A stretch of 58,817 bases of DNA from Candidatus Taylorbacteria bacterium (GCA_039934295.1 JBDTMN010000007.1:1-58817); one strand, 5' to 3'. Positions 32,433-40,487 are shown, counted from the stretch's first letter. Numbers and translations: made by a program. The notes: generated from the letters alone by a model not told the origin.

Positions 32433-33334
32433 ACTGGTTTTTTATTGCCCTAGGGGCGCCGATTTTGTGGGCGCTCGTCAACCACGCGGATAAGTATCTT
32501 CTTTCCAAATATTTCAAAGGCAACAACGTCGGAGCGTTGGTTATTTTTTCCACTATCGTCGCTATTGTTATTGCGCCGATTCTCTACATCGTCAGTCCCG
32601 ATGTGTTTGACGTGAGTGCAAGAGACATCTCTTTGCTCATCGTCTCCGGGGTTTTATATTCTATCGCTATTTTGTTCTATCTGTATGCCCTTGAAGACGG
32701 TGAGACATCTGTCGTAGCTCCTCTCTTTCAGCTTATTCCGGTTTTCTCTTTCTTTCTCGCCTATATTCTGCTGGGGGAGGTGATAAATGGAAGGCAGGCG
32801 CTCGGAATCATCGCGGTCATAGCGGGCTCTCTCATTATTTCTCTTGACCCTAAAAAAAAGTTTTCGGTCAAGAAGAAAATTCTTCTCTACATGATTCTCG
32901 CCTCTCTCTCCATTGCTCTTTACGAAATATTTTTTAAAATCGCGGCGCTCGACGTCGGCTTTGCAGTTTCGTCTTTCTGGCAGTACATCGGAGTGTCCCT
33001 GGTCGGAGTATTTCTTTTTCTGTTCATAAAGCCGTATCGAAATCAATTTTTGAAAATGATTAAAGCGAAACCGGTATTTATGATTATTTTTAACGGCGCG
33101 AGCGAGATGGTGACAATTGTCGGCAATCTTCTGGTCAACTTCGCGGTGCTCCTCGCTCCGGTCGTTTTGGTGCTTGCGGTCACCAATCTCCAGCCGATTT
33201 TCGTCTTTCTTATCGGCATCATCTTGAGCTTATTCTTCCCTAAAATTGGAAAAGAGGATATGAGTAGGCGAAGCATTATTCAAAAAAGCCTGAGCATAGT
33301 CATTATTATTTTCGGGTCGTATCTTATCTACTAG
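32429..33334 (+). CDS. EamA-family (DMT) membrane transporter
   Basis: A 301-residue integral membrane protein with about ten helices in two repeated halves, each beginning with a WxxxNHADKYLLSKYF- or ALYEIFFKIAA-type segment typical of EamA domains (first half residues 1-135, second 145-300). Role: export or import of a small metabolite; substrate not predictable. It is coupled by ATGA overlap to a short ORF and lies directly upstream of speD on the same strand, so a polyamine- or amino-acid-related substrate is possible but unproven. Confidence 0.85.
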   Translation: MNWFFIALGAPILWALVNHADKYLLSKYFKGNNVGALVIFSTIVAIVIAPILYIVSPDVFDVSARDISLLIVSGVLYSIAILFYLYALEDGETSVVAPLFQLIPVFSFFLAYILLGEVINGRQALGIIAVIAGSLIISLDPKKKFSVKKKILLYMILASLSIALYEIFFKIAALDVGFAVSSFWQYIGVSLVGVFLFLFIKPYRNQFLKMIKAKPVFMIIFNGASEMVTIVGNLLVNFAVLLAPVVLVLAVTNLQPIFVFLIGIILSLFFPKIGKEDMSRRSIIQKSLSIVIIIFGSYLIY

Positions 33335-33382
33335 TGTATTCGCTTACGTTCAAAATGCTTGGTATACTATAGAGCAAAGAAT

Positions 33383-33778
33383 ATGGAGCAGGAACATTTT
33401 GGGGAACATCTCACAATAGACGGATATGGGGGGAGCAGGGAATTGCTCAACAGCAAGGACCTTGTGCTTGGGAGTCTCTCGGCAATTCCAAAACTTTTGA
33501 AAATGGAGGTATTATCCGAGCCACAAGTTTTTTTCGCTCCTGAAAACGACGTGAAAGACCCCGGAGGGTGGAGTGGGTTTGTGATTATCGCGGAAAGCCA
33601 TGTGAGCATTCACACCTTCCCGAAGAGGGGATTTATAAGCGCCGACGTCTACACCTGCAAAAATGGCTTAGAGAAGAAGATTATAGAAGATTATTTCAAA
33701 AAGACTTTCGAATTAAAAGACTTAGAGACCAACTTTCTCATTCGAGGAAAAAAATATCCTCCCGAAAATATTTACTGA
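33383..33778 (+). CDS. speD: S-adenosylmethionine decarboxylase proenzyme
   Basis: A 131-residue bacterial class 1b AdoMetDC from the ATG at 33383. The maturation and active-site stretch is GFVIIAESHVSIHTFPKRGF; self-cleavage at ESHV-S gives the pyruvoyl cofactor on Ser. The proton donor Cys lies in ADVYTCKNG. N-terminal HFGEHLTIDGYG also matches. Role: SAM to decarboxylated SAM, the aminopropyl donor for spermidine. No spermidine synthase is recognised in the window. It ends three bases from the stop of the convergent ATP-grasp gene and near a SAM-producing island. Confidence 0.9.
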   Translation: MEQEHFGEHLTIDGYGGSRELLNSKDLVLGSLSAIPKLLKMEVLSEPQVFFAPENDVKDPGGWSGFVIIAESHVSIHTFPKRGFISADVYTCKNGLEKKIIEDYFKKTFELKDLETNFLIRGKKYPPENIY

Positions 33779-33780
33779 CT

Positions 33781-35187
33781 TTAGCCCTGCTTCTCTTCGT
33801 CCACTTTTACGGCTCGGCGGAATTCGATACCAAAAATCTTGCCGAAATTTAAGAAATTGGACTCGGTTTTGCGGAAATTATAGCCCCATTTTTTAAGAAG
33901 CGCGTTGCTCTCGAAGATAAAGCGATTCCCGATGTCATTTCTGTAAATAACTTTTGGAATAATGATTTTCTTCGCCAAATCATAAACTTTTTTTTGCGCT
34001 TCTTCGACAGTTTTCCCCATTCCCGTGGCGTAAAGCACATATCCACGGCTATCTGAAATATAGTAGCGACCCTTCTCCGGATTTTCAAGATAATTGCTTC
34101 TTACGGACACTTCTTCAAAGTGGATGTGCTCAAATTCCTTCTCCGAAACATCATCAAAGAAAATCGTCATGCCGTAGAATAAGTTGTCCTTCATTTTTTT
34201 AGAATAGGGGAATGGTGGCACTGCCATCACGACGACAAGACCGTATCCCTGGTTCCATTTCAAATCATAGCTCTCGCCCTTGGCAATCGCAAAGAGGAAC
34301 TCTCCCCAGTGCGATTCGTGAATTTCTGTTTGCAGATGAACGATCGGAGACCCCATTCGAGTAGTTGCTTCCAAGGGGTATACTCCGCTTTCATTTACGA
34401 CGCAGTTAATCTCAAAATCTCCGCGATAATTGATTTCCTGAAGATACGGTTTGAATCGGGCGACAGTTTCCATGTACAGTCTATTGCTTTCATCGTCGTC
34501 ATACCATGCAAGCGTCCCCATTTCACTTGTGGTGGGCCCGATATCGCCGGGGAAAAATTTCTTGTGCTCCAAATTGTACTCAATAGGGCCTACCCAATCC
34601 TTGCCGTTGAAATAACGCCCGACGCCGATTTCAACACCCACGATTTTTTCATGGAGAGTTATCCTCTCTTTGTTTACAGTTCTATTTTGGAAATAATTCT
34701 TGAGAACGCTTATTGCATCGCGACCGTCGTCAAAATGCCCGATATAATTTAAAGTTTTTGGAGCGTGCCCGTTTTGCTTTATCACCCAAGCGCGGGGGTG
34801 GTCTTTCACATACATGACTGCGTCGTCCATGTTTTCAAAATCCTTGAGTTCTACTGTCTTCATCCCGTAGTCCGCGAAAATTTTCTGCCCATATTCTCTG
34901 TCAAGCTCCAGCTTATCGCCGAGCTCCGAACCTCCGAATACGATGTAACCCTGCTTTCTTAATTTATCTTGAGTCCTGCCGAAGCCCACATCATCAAACA
35001 CGATAAGACCATCTTTACCCACCCAGGATAATTCATTTTTCCATTCTCCAGTTTTTTGGACGAGGTTGTCCAAATTGCCCCGACGAGCTTTTTCTTTTAT
35101 ATAGAGCTTGACTTCGTGACCTTCCTTGACCAGCTCGTGAGCAACGCTTCCCGCTATAAGATCATTTGTAATAAAAAGTATTCTCAT
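33781..35187 (-). CDS. ATP-grasp ligase of the PurD type
   Basis: A 468-residue protein from the ATG at 35187. N-terminal MRILFITNDLIAGSVAHELVKEG resembles the PurD Rossmann domain. The ATP-grasp core follows (LELDREYGQKIFADYGMKTVEL, WVIKQNGHAPKTLNYIG, GVEIGVGRYFNG, GDFEINCVVNESGVYPLEATTRMGSP). PurD joins glycine to phosphoribosylamine, but the glycine-loop features are altered and there are no other purine genes here, so a different ligase reaction is likely. TTGATT-17-TGTATAAT drives it with a near-leaderless start. It is convergent with speD. The first copy of the 65-bp repeat covers its start. Confidence 0.75.
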   Translation of the reverse strand: MRILFITNDLIAGSVAHELVKEGHEVKLYIKEKARRGNLDNLVQKTGEWKNELSWVGKDGLIVFDDVGFGRTQDKLRKQGYIVFGGSELGDKLELDREYGQKIFADYGMKTVELKDFENMDDAVMYVKDHPRAWVIKQNGHAPKTLNYIGHFDDGRDAISVLKNYFQNRTVNKERITLHEKIVGVEIGVGRYFNGKDWVGPIEYNLEHKKFFPGDIGPTTSEMGTLAWYDDDESNRLYMETVARFKPYLQEINYRGDFEINCVVNESGVYPLEATTRMGSPIVHLQTEIHESHWGEFLFAIAKGESYDLKWNQGYGLVVVMAVPPFPYSKKMKDNLFYGMTIFFDDVSEKEFEHIHFEEVSVRSNYLENPEKGRYYISDSRGYVLYATGMGKTVEEAQKKVYDLAKKIIIPKVIYRNDIGNRFIFESNALLKKWGYNFRKTESNFLNFGKIFGIEFRRAVKVDEEKQG

Positions 35188-35229
35188 AGTATAATGAATT
35201 ATACAACTATATGGATAAGAAATCAAAAA
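35165..35229. repeat. 65-bp direct repeat, left copy (edge of the methionine island)
   Basis: Identical over 65 bp to 41795-41859, the period being 6630 bp. It spans the start of the ATP-grasp gene (minus), the shared promoter region and the first 19 bases of the divergent small membrane protein gene. In this copy the ATP-grasp gene is intact and the divergent gene is cut off. Confidence 0.9.
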
Positions 35230-35276
35230 GAATTGCTTATTTTTGCTTATTGATGAAATGTCGACGAGATTCCTAA
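35211..35276 (+). pseudogene. Truncated copy of the small membrane protein gene
   Basis: Reads MDKKSK identically to the start of the 53-residue gene at 41841, then switches to unrelated codons (RIAYFCLLMKCRRDS) and stops. The switch coincides with the end of the 65-bp repeat, so this is a 5' remnant left by insertion of the island. Confidence 0.75.
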
Positions 35277-35282
35277 AAAAAA

Positions 35283-35421
35283 TTGACATTGAAATGATAT
35301 CGTGCTAGGTTTGCTTCAGCTCTTCGCTGTAAGCACCTTAATTGGTGTTGCATGGACTATGCTAGTCCTGCAGGAAACTCTTTGCAGATAGGGTCAATGT
35401 TCCTCAAAAAGCTAGATTACT
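35283..35421 (+). promoter_or_regulatory. metK promoter and structured leader
   Basis: TTGACA (35283-35288), 17 bp, TAGGTT with upstream TG (35306-35311). The roughly 105-base leader holds a row of small hairpins: GCTTCAGC/GCTGTAAGC (35313-35334), CACC/GGTG (35334-35347), GGACTA/TAGTCC (35354-35368) and CTGCA/TGCAG (35368-35387). No poly-T terminator and no Shine-Dalgarno are seen. I could not match it to a named SAM riboswitch class. Confidence 0.5.
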
Positions 35422-36531
35422 ATGGAAAATACAGAACAAAATGGCATGCCTATGGGCATGCGTAAGGCTCGTTCAATGGCAGTTGAATTTGTCACGAACG
35501 GCCATCCCGACAAGGTTTGCGACCAGATGGCGGATTCCATCCTGGATGCCGCGATCTCTCAAGATCCGCTCTCGCGAGTGGCGATGGAGGTCACTGGCGG
35601 ACATGGTATAGTTTTCGTCACGGGAGAGATGACAACGAAAGCCGATTTTGACATCGGAAAAGTTGTCCGAGATGCTTACCTCAAGATTGGTCATGACCAC
35701 TCCATCGGTGTGATAACGAACGTCGTGAAGCAGTCTCCTCACATATCACAAGGTGTCGACACTGGTGGTGCCGGGGATCAGGGCATCATGGTCGGTTATG
35801 CAGTTAAAGGTGAATTGGATTTCATGCCGAAACCATGGGGTCTTGCTCGCAAGCTTACCCGACGACTCCGGGAAGTTAGAGTGAAGGGAATTTTACCCTA
35901 CCTTCGTCCAGACGGAAAAAGTCAGGTCACTATGACTGGTGATCGTGTCACTCATGTTACCATTGCAGCTCATCACAGCGAATCGGTATCACTCGAGCAA
36001 GTACGACACGACATTATCAGTCAAGTTGTGCAACAAATCATACCCCAGATCGACGCTGTCGTTGTGGTCGTGAATGGCACAGGAATATTTGCTCAGGGCG
36101 GGTTCGAAGCTGATGCTGGCACAACGGGCAGAAAGCTTATTGTGGACAACTACGGTCCTGTGGTCGAGATTGGTGGGGGTGCATACTCTGGGAAAGATCC
36201 TTCGAAAGTTGACAGAAGTGCCGCCTACTTCTGCAGGATGGTCGCAAAATCCATAGTGGCTGGAGGGCATGCGGATGAAGCGATTGTGAAAGTTGGCTAT
36301 GCCATCGGCGTTGCTAAACCTACGTTCTTTTCGGTGGAAACATCTCTCCCTGAAAAGGAGGCTCTTGCCCTTGAGGAACGGGTTCGGTCTCAGTTTTGTT
36401 TCGAGCCAAGAGCAATCATCGATCAACTCGGCCTCCTTAAGCCGAAGGGATGGTGCTACTGTGATACTGCCGAGGCGGGTCATTATGGTGATGACCGATT
36501 TCCTTGGGAACAGGTCTCTCAAATCGTATAG
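35422..36531 (+). CDS. metK: S-adenosylmethionine synthetase
   Basis: A 369-residue MetK. Visible motifs: FVTNGHPDKVCDQMADSILDA (ATP/methionine site, normally SEGHPDK), VDTGGAGDQGIMVGYA (the GAGDQG loop), IVDNYGPVVEIGGGAYSGKDPSKVD with the P-loop GGGAFSGKD form, and SVET near the end. Role: Met + ATP to SAM. The N-terminus is unusually Met-rich (five Met in the first 19 residues). It is the only plus-strand gene of the island, convergent with the homocysteine methyltransferase, and has its own promoter and terminator. Base use is visibly more GC-rich than in the genes after 41.8 kb. Confidence 0.95.
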   Translation: MENTEQNGMPMGMRKARSMAVEFVTNGHPDKVCDQMADSILDAAISQDPLSRVAMEVTGGHGIVFVTGEMTTKADFDIGKVVRDAYLKIGHDHSIGVITNVVKQSPHISQGVDTGGAGDQGIMVGYAVKGELDFMPKPWGLARKLTRRLREVRVKGILPYLRPDGKSQVTMTGDRVTHVTIAAHHSESVSLEQVRHDIISQVVQQIIPQIDAVVVVVNGTGIFAQGGFEADAGTTGRKLIVDNYGPVVEIGGGAYSGKDPSKVDRSAAYFCRMVAKSIVAGGHADEAIVKVGYAIGVAKPTFFSVETSLPEKEALALEERVRSQFCFEPRAIIDQLGLLKPKGWCYCDTAEAGHYGDDRFPWEQVSQIV

Positions 36532-36552
36532 GTCAGTTACTTGGCGGACTCG

Positions 36553-36584
36553 AGGTGTCACTGAAGTCAGGGACACCTTTTTTA
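36553..36584 (+). terminator. Intrinsic terminator of metK
   Basis: AGGTGTC (36553-36559) pairs with GACACCT (36572-36578) and is followed by a T run. The remaining spacer to 36716 shows no convincing gene. Confidence 0.9.
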
Positions 36585-36716
36585 TATATAAGTGAGACGA
36601 ATAGCTCAGTCTCAATGCCGATTGGATTCAGTTTTTTTCGACAAATCCGCGGAAAAATCTTACCCGTAACAGAGCTCCAACTCGCACAAAATCTTGCAAT
36701 TCTTACTTCCAAAATT

Positions 36717-37592
36717 CTAACGACGTTTTAGCTGGCTATAAGCGCGAGTGTAATCGGGATTAGTACCGCAACACCCACCAATAATCGTGGCACCTAAATC
36801 GACCCAATTTGAACAGTGGTGAAGATAATTTTCTATCTGATCCGCAGTGGTAAATTTCCAACCCTCTTTATTGTCAGCTTCGCCTGCACCGTTACCATAA
36901 GCGCCAAAGGGCAGAGACGTGACTTTTTTGATTTTGTTCAGAGCTTTAGAGGCGACTCCTCCTTGCACGCAATTTACCAAAATTGCGATAGGATGAAATT
37001 TGCTCAATTGATCGATAGCTTCTTTCCAGCGGTCGCCGTTCAGAATGTCACCCGCCTCGTTGGTAGTGAAACTGACAGCAAATGATTTTCCAGTAGAATA
37101 GACTTCTTCTGCGACAATAATTGCCTCCCTAAAGCTATTGAATGTTTCCAAAAGAAAAAAATCAATTGGCGTATCGGCTAAAAGTTGTACTTGCTCTCTA
37201 TGTTCAGTTTTCATTTCACGTTCTGTAGGTAATAAATCCGGCCGATAACAATCTTCCAAAGTAGTGACGCATCCAGCTATATATACCGGTCGCTTAGCCT
37301 TGGCTTCATTGCGCGCTTCCACTGCAATATTTACCGCTAGACGGTTAATCCGTTCCGTCTCTCTTGATAATCCCACTTTCGCCAAAGTCCGACGTTGCGT
37401 ACGGAAAGTGTTAGTGGTAATGATATCAGCTCCCGCTTCAATATAGTCAATGTAAATCTGTTTTAATAATTCCGGATTATCGAATAAGACTTGGGCTGAC
37501 CACAATGGCAGTTTCGTTGGAAATCCTCTGCGCAAAATTTCTGTACCTGTGCCACCAGCTAAGTAATATATTTTTTCTTTTTCAATTTTCAT
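36717..37592 (-). CDS. mmuM: Homocysteine S-methyltransferase
   Basis: A 291-residue zinc-dependent methyltransferase of the HMT/MmuM (Pfam S-methyl_trans) family. N-terminal LAGGTGTEILRRGF, then ADIITTNTFRTQRR, FFLLETFNSFREA, ILVNCVQGGVAS (first Cys ligand) and IIGGCCGTNPDYTRA (the GGCCGT Cys pair that binds zinc). Length matches MmuM, not the cobalamin MetH. Role: moves a methyl group from S-methylmethionine (or SAM) to homocysteine, giving methionine. It is downstream of the methionine S-methyltransferase on the same strand, with a hairpin between them, and the two together would form a cycle. Confidence 0.88.
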   Translation of the reverse strand: MKIEKEKIYYLAGGTGTEILRRGFPTKLPLWSAQVLFDNPELLKQIYIDYIEAGADIITTNTFRTQRRTLAKVGLSRETERINRLAVNIAVEARNEAKAKRPVYIAGCVTTLEDCYRPDLLPTEREMKTEHREQVQLLADTPIDFFLLETFNSFREAIIVAEEVYSTGKSFAVSFTTNEAGDILNGDRWKEAIDQLSKFHPIAILVNCVQGGVASKALNKIKKVTSLPFGAYGNGAGEADNKEGWKFTTADQIENYLHHCSNWVDLGATIIGGCCGTNPDYTRAYSQLKRR

Positions 37593-37622
37593 ATAGTTTT
37601 GTCGTATTTAGGTCAGACTGAT

Positions 37623-37662
37623 AAAAAATGGGTGACAGGCTTTTTAATATACCAATCACCCT
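37623..37662 (-). terminator. Terminator-like hairpin between the two methyltransferase genes
   Basis: Minus strand: GGGTGA (37661-37656) pairs with TCACCC (37635-37630) around a 20-base loop, followed by ATTTTTTAT. It follows the methionine S-methyltransferase stop and would limit read-through into the homocysteine methyltransferase gene. Confidence 0.6.
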
Positions 37663-37674
37663 GTGATAAGAAAT

Positions 37675-38523
37675 TCATGCCAAAGTTCCCGCCATGACAT
37701 AAATGTTATGATAGACCGTCGCTCGCTCAACTCGAAGCTTTTCGGCTTTACGAGCGTTAATCAACTTGCTACCTTTGCAATCAGAGAAAAACTCAAAGTC
37801 ACAATGACCGTTTCCTTCAAGCGCGACAAGCGATGCTAGCGAAGTACCCGAATGTTGAGGGATTGTTTCTTTGTGCACCAATGTGGGTTTGTAACCTAAA
37901 CCACTAAAGAGGGAGCGCAGAGATTTTAGCCCGGGTCGCCCGCCCAGATTTAGCACGACTTTCCCTCCCGGTGCGAGAACATCGCGTGCTTTGATCAGAA
38001 GCGTTTCCACCAGACCAAGTCCGAGAGCATTTAGATGTGCACTAGGATAGTGGGCCGGGTCATAGTAATGAGCAAGCCTGTCACCAATCGAGAGGTCAAT
38101 TTCTGATGGTACTTGCGGGAGACATCCGAAAATAATGTCAACTCTCGGAGGCTTGAGACCACCTCTGGATGGGGGTGTTACCAAGTCCCACGATCCATAG
38201 AGTGGGTGTAACCCATCGCGCTTTCCGTTTGAGGACAGCAGATTTCTCATCGCAAGTGGCACAAATCGGGCGTCATAGTCCGAGAAATACCAATTCGAGC
38301 TCAATGCTTGGTTTCGAAGCACAACAAGATTGATGCCGGTGCCCACTCCAACTTCCCACACACATTTGTTTTTCCACGAATATGTGAGCTTTGAAAGTCC
38401 ACGCAAGAAAGCCACACTCCAGTGGTCTGGTTTGAAAGCCCATTCTGGCACACGGATAGTGACATTCGTATCGAGGTTACCAATTGAATCATTCAGAATC
38501 TTCGAAATTAAAAAGTCTGGCAT
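37675..38523 (-). CDS. mmtN: Methionine S-methyltransferase-like protein (MmtN / plant MMT N-domain type)
   Basis: A 282-residue class I methyltransferase. SAM motif I is CVWEVGVGTGINLVVL. Segments match, as I recall it, the N-terminal domain of plant methionine S-methyltransferase: VPEWAFKPDHWSVAFLRGL (plant VPEDWSFTFYEGL), DIIFGCLPQ (VGCIPQ), ALGLGLVETLL (FGLGLIARAV), PGGKVVLNLGGRPG (AGIMIFNMGGRPG), LASLVALE (ISALVEIE) and DFEFFSD (RFEFF). The NxPPY motif of PrmC-like enzymes is absent. Free-standing bacterial MmtN has this length. Role: Met + SAM to S-methylmethionine. Next to homocysteine methyltransferase and metK, and behind a Met-rich attenuator-like leader. Activity is inferred. Confidence 0.75.
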   Translation of the reverse strand: MPDFLISKILNDSIGNLDTNVTIRVPEWAFKPDHWSVAFLRGLSKLTYSWKNKCVWEVGVGTGINLVVLRNQALSSNWYFSDYDARFVPLAMRNLLSSNGKRDGLHPLYGSWDLVTPPSRGGLKPPRVDIIFGCLPQVPSEIDLSIGDRLAHYYDPAHYPSAHLNALGLGLVETLLIKARDVLAPGGKVVLNLGGRPGLKSLRSLFSGLGYKPTLVHKETIPQHSGTSLASLVALEGNGHCDFEFFSDCKGSKLINARKAEKLRVERATVYHNIYVMAGTLA

Positions 38524-38588
38524 AGTTATCCGCTTCTTGTTGAGTTTTGATTGTTGAAAGAACCATTTTTTTACATTGCGTTCCTAAG

Positions 38589-38766
38589 CAAAAACCAACC
38601 TTTTGTGTAAAAGGTTGGTTTTTGGTCTGGATACGGTCTACTTATGCCAAAACAAAAATCAGCCTTCTACGTTGGGTTTGCATGGACATTTTCATCGAAG
38701 CTGACTTCTGGAAAATTAATAGTTTCATTTGAGACATGATAGCAAATGGTGCGGTGGACGTCAATC
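38589..38766 (-). promoter_or_regulatory. Attenuator-like leader of the methionine S-methyltransferase gene
   Basis: Minus strand: TTGACG (38766-38761 region), 17-bp spacer, TATCAT with upstream TG (38738-38733). A roughly 200-base leader follows. Two terminator-like hairpins lie in it: TCAGCTTC with GAAGGCTGA then TTTTTG (38704-38655), and a classical AACCAACCTTTT/AAAAGGTTGG hairpin then TTTTTG (38620-38589). A Met-rich short ORF (38728-38642) spans the first hairpin. No other promoter is evident before the ATG at 38523, so the gene seems to be read only when these hairpins are passed. The spacer 38524-38855 has no other gene. Confidence 0.55.
38642..38728 (-). CDS. Putative Met-rich leader peptide (28 residues)
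   Basis: Reads MKLLIFQKSASMKMSMQTQ and then RRRLIFVLA. Methionine codons cluster at positions 12, 14 and 16 (ATG AAA ATG TCC ATG), inside the loop of the first terminator-like hairpin. The ATG follows the -10 TATCAT by seven bases, the leaderless spacing seen elsewhere in the window. By analogy with amino-acid attenuators, slow decoding of the Met codons could change which hairpin forms. It may also be a chance frame. Confidence 0.4.
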   Translation of the reverse strand: MKLLIFQKSASMKMSMQTQRRRLIFVLA

Positions 38767-38799
38767 ACATTATGTGGCGGAGTATCATTATGAAGTTTT

Positions 38800-38838
38800 C
38801 AGAAAATTAAAATGCCACGTCCTATTAGACATGGCATG
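38800..38838 (-). terminator. Terminator-like hairpin after metG
   Basis: Minus strand: ATGCCATGTC (38837-38828) pairs with GGACGTGGCAT (38822-38812, one wobble), followed by TTTAATTTT. Confidence 0.65.
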
Positions 38839-38855
38839 GCTTGAATCGTTACCGT

Positions 38856-40487
38856 CTATTTCGTTCCATTAGTAATTGCATCAAGATCAACCTTTTGCAC
38901 CAAAGGACTTGGTTCGCCAATTGTGTGACCTGCAGGAAGTGGCGAATACGACCAAACGACATCCGTGACTCCGAGGAACCGGTTCAATCGTTCTGTCGTG
39001 TTTGGAATAAAAGGCTGTGAGATCCGACGGAGTGTATCTGAAACAATGCAACATACGGCGAGGGTCTCTGCAACATGCACTCGATCGGTACCAAACTGCT
39101 CCCATGGTTTTCGATGTTCAAGATAGACATTTGCATGTCGCGCTAGATTCAGAAGTCCATTTAGTGCAAGACGTAGTTCTGCGTCTTGGATATGCTGGCC
39201 AACAGCTCTGAATATGGCTTCGCACTCTCGCATTAATTCCAGACTTTCTTGACTGACTACCTCAACATCTGGAACAGATCCAAAATAGCGATGGGTCATT
39301 GAAAATGTCCGATTCCAGAAATTGGCAAGGACACCGATCAACTCAGCGTTCACTCTTTGCTGAAAATCCTGCCATTGGAAGTTAGTGTCATTCGTCTCCG
39401 GGCCACTCGCTACGAGATAAAAGCGGATAGCATCAGGCTCGAACTTCTCCAAAACCTGTGGGAGCCAAACTCCAATTCCTTGACTTTTCGAAAACTTGAC
39501 GCCTTCGAAGTTGAGGAACTCACTCGAGATAATCCGATCTGGCAGGTGAAGTCCAAGTCCCATGAGTATTGCCGGCCAAATAATCGTGTGGAACGGAATG
39601 TTGTCCTTGCCGTGCACATAATAGTGGAGAGAATCAGGATTTTCCCACCATTCACGCCACGCCTCGGGACTCCCATGAAGTGTGGCCCACTCCTTAGAAC
39701 AGGAGAGATACCCACAAACCGCCTCAAACCAAACATAGATACACTTCTCCTCGAAACCGATGACAGGTACAGGGATACCCCATGAAAGATCACGAGTTAC
39801 GGGCCTCTCCTTGAGACCCTGTTTGAGCCAACTTTTAGTGGTGGTTACCGCATTCTCACGCCATCCCCTTTGTGCAACCGACCATTCTTCGAGGCGGTTC
39901 TGAAACTTGGGCAAACATAAGTAAAGATGAGTGGAAGGACGCCATGAAGGTGTCGCTCCGCACGTCTTGCATCGAGGATTCTCTAGCTCCTTAGGTGTAT
40001 ATGGTTTACCACAAGAATCACATTGGTCTCCCCGAGCCGAAGCTGAAGCGCACCGTGGACAAGTTCCTTCGATGAATCGATCAGGGAGAAAACGTTGGCA
40101 CGTGTTGCAATAGGCTTGCTCCTCCTCATGGGACACCATGTGTCCCTCGGAATGGAGGGTCGCGAATACATTTTGAGCGACTCCTTTGTGGAAATCTCCC
40201 ATCGTCTTTGAATAGAGCGAGTAACTGAACTTGAGCTTCCCGACGAGCGTGTCCACAAACTCATTGTGATATCGTGTAGCAACCTCACCTGGTGAAAGTC
40301 CCTCTCGATCAGCAGTCACGAGAATTGGAGTTCCATGACAATCGCTCCCCGAAACAAACAACACGTCATCACCACGTGCACGGTGATAGCGAGCAATAAC
40401 ATCTGCTGGTAAGAGTGCCGCTACATGGCCAAGATGTAGTGAACCATTGACATACGGCCATGCTGCCGCAATAAGTACTTTTTTCAT
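38856..40487 (-). CDS. metG: Methionyl-tRNA synthetase
   Basis: A 543-residue class I synthetase. HIGH motif AAWPYVNGSLHLGHVAALLPADV (residues about 8-30 in part), KMSKS form KFSKSQG (about 334). A zinc knob has two Cys pairs (YCNTCQRFLPD, GTCPRCAS, DQCDSCG, PRCKTCG), the duplicated four-Cys knuckle of the MetG1 type. It ends after the anticodon-binding helices without a C-terminal dimer domain. It has TTGACA-17-TAGTTT (40619-40591), a leader of about 100 bases and a real Shine-Dalgarno (AGAAGGA), which most core genes here lack. Its presence in a methionine island is functionally consistent; it may be a second or replacement copy. Confidence 0.94.
   Translation of the reverse strand: MKKVLIAAAWPYVNGSLHLGHVAALLPADVIARYHRARGDDVLFVSGSDCHGTPILVTADREGLSPGEVATRYHNEFVDTLVGKLKFSYSLYSKTMGDFHKGVAQNVFATLHSEGHMVSHEEEQAYCNTCQRFLPDRFIEGTCPRCASASARGDQCDSCGKPYTPKELENPRCKTCGATPSWRPSTHLYLCLPKFQNRLEEWSVAQRGWRENAVTTTKSWLKQGLKERPVTRDLSWGIPVPVIGFEEKCIYVWFEAVCGYLSCSKEWATLHGSPEAWREWWENPDSLHYYVHGKDNIPFHTIIWPAILMGLGLHLPDRIISSEFLNFEGVKFSKSQGIGVWLPQVLEKFEPDAIRFYLVASGPETNDTNFQWQDFQQRVNAELIGVLANFWNRTFSMTHRYFGSVPDVEVVSQESLELMRECEAIFRAVGQHIQDAELRLALNGLLNLARHANVYLEHRKPWEQFGTDRVHVAETLAVCCIVSDTLRRISQPFIPNTTERLNRFLGVTDVVWSYSPLPAGHTIGEPSPLVQKVDLDAITNGTK

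Noticed and set aside
35313-35421. Classical SAM-I or SAM-II riboswitch before metK
   Set aside because: No kink-turn/GGTGGAGGGA-type core or SAM-II signature and no terminator; kept only as an unclassified structured leader.
37675-38523. PrmC/HemK glutamine methyltransferase for the 282-residue methylase
   Set aside because: The NPPY motif is absent, while GCLPQ, NLGGRPG and FEFF segments fit the methionine S-methyltransferase family better.
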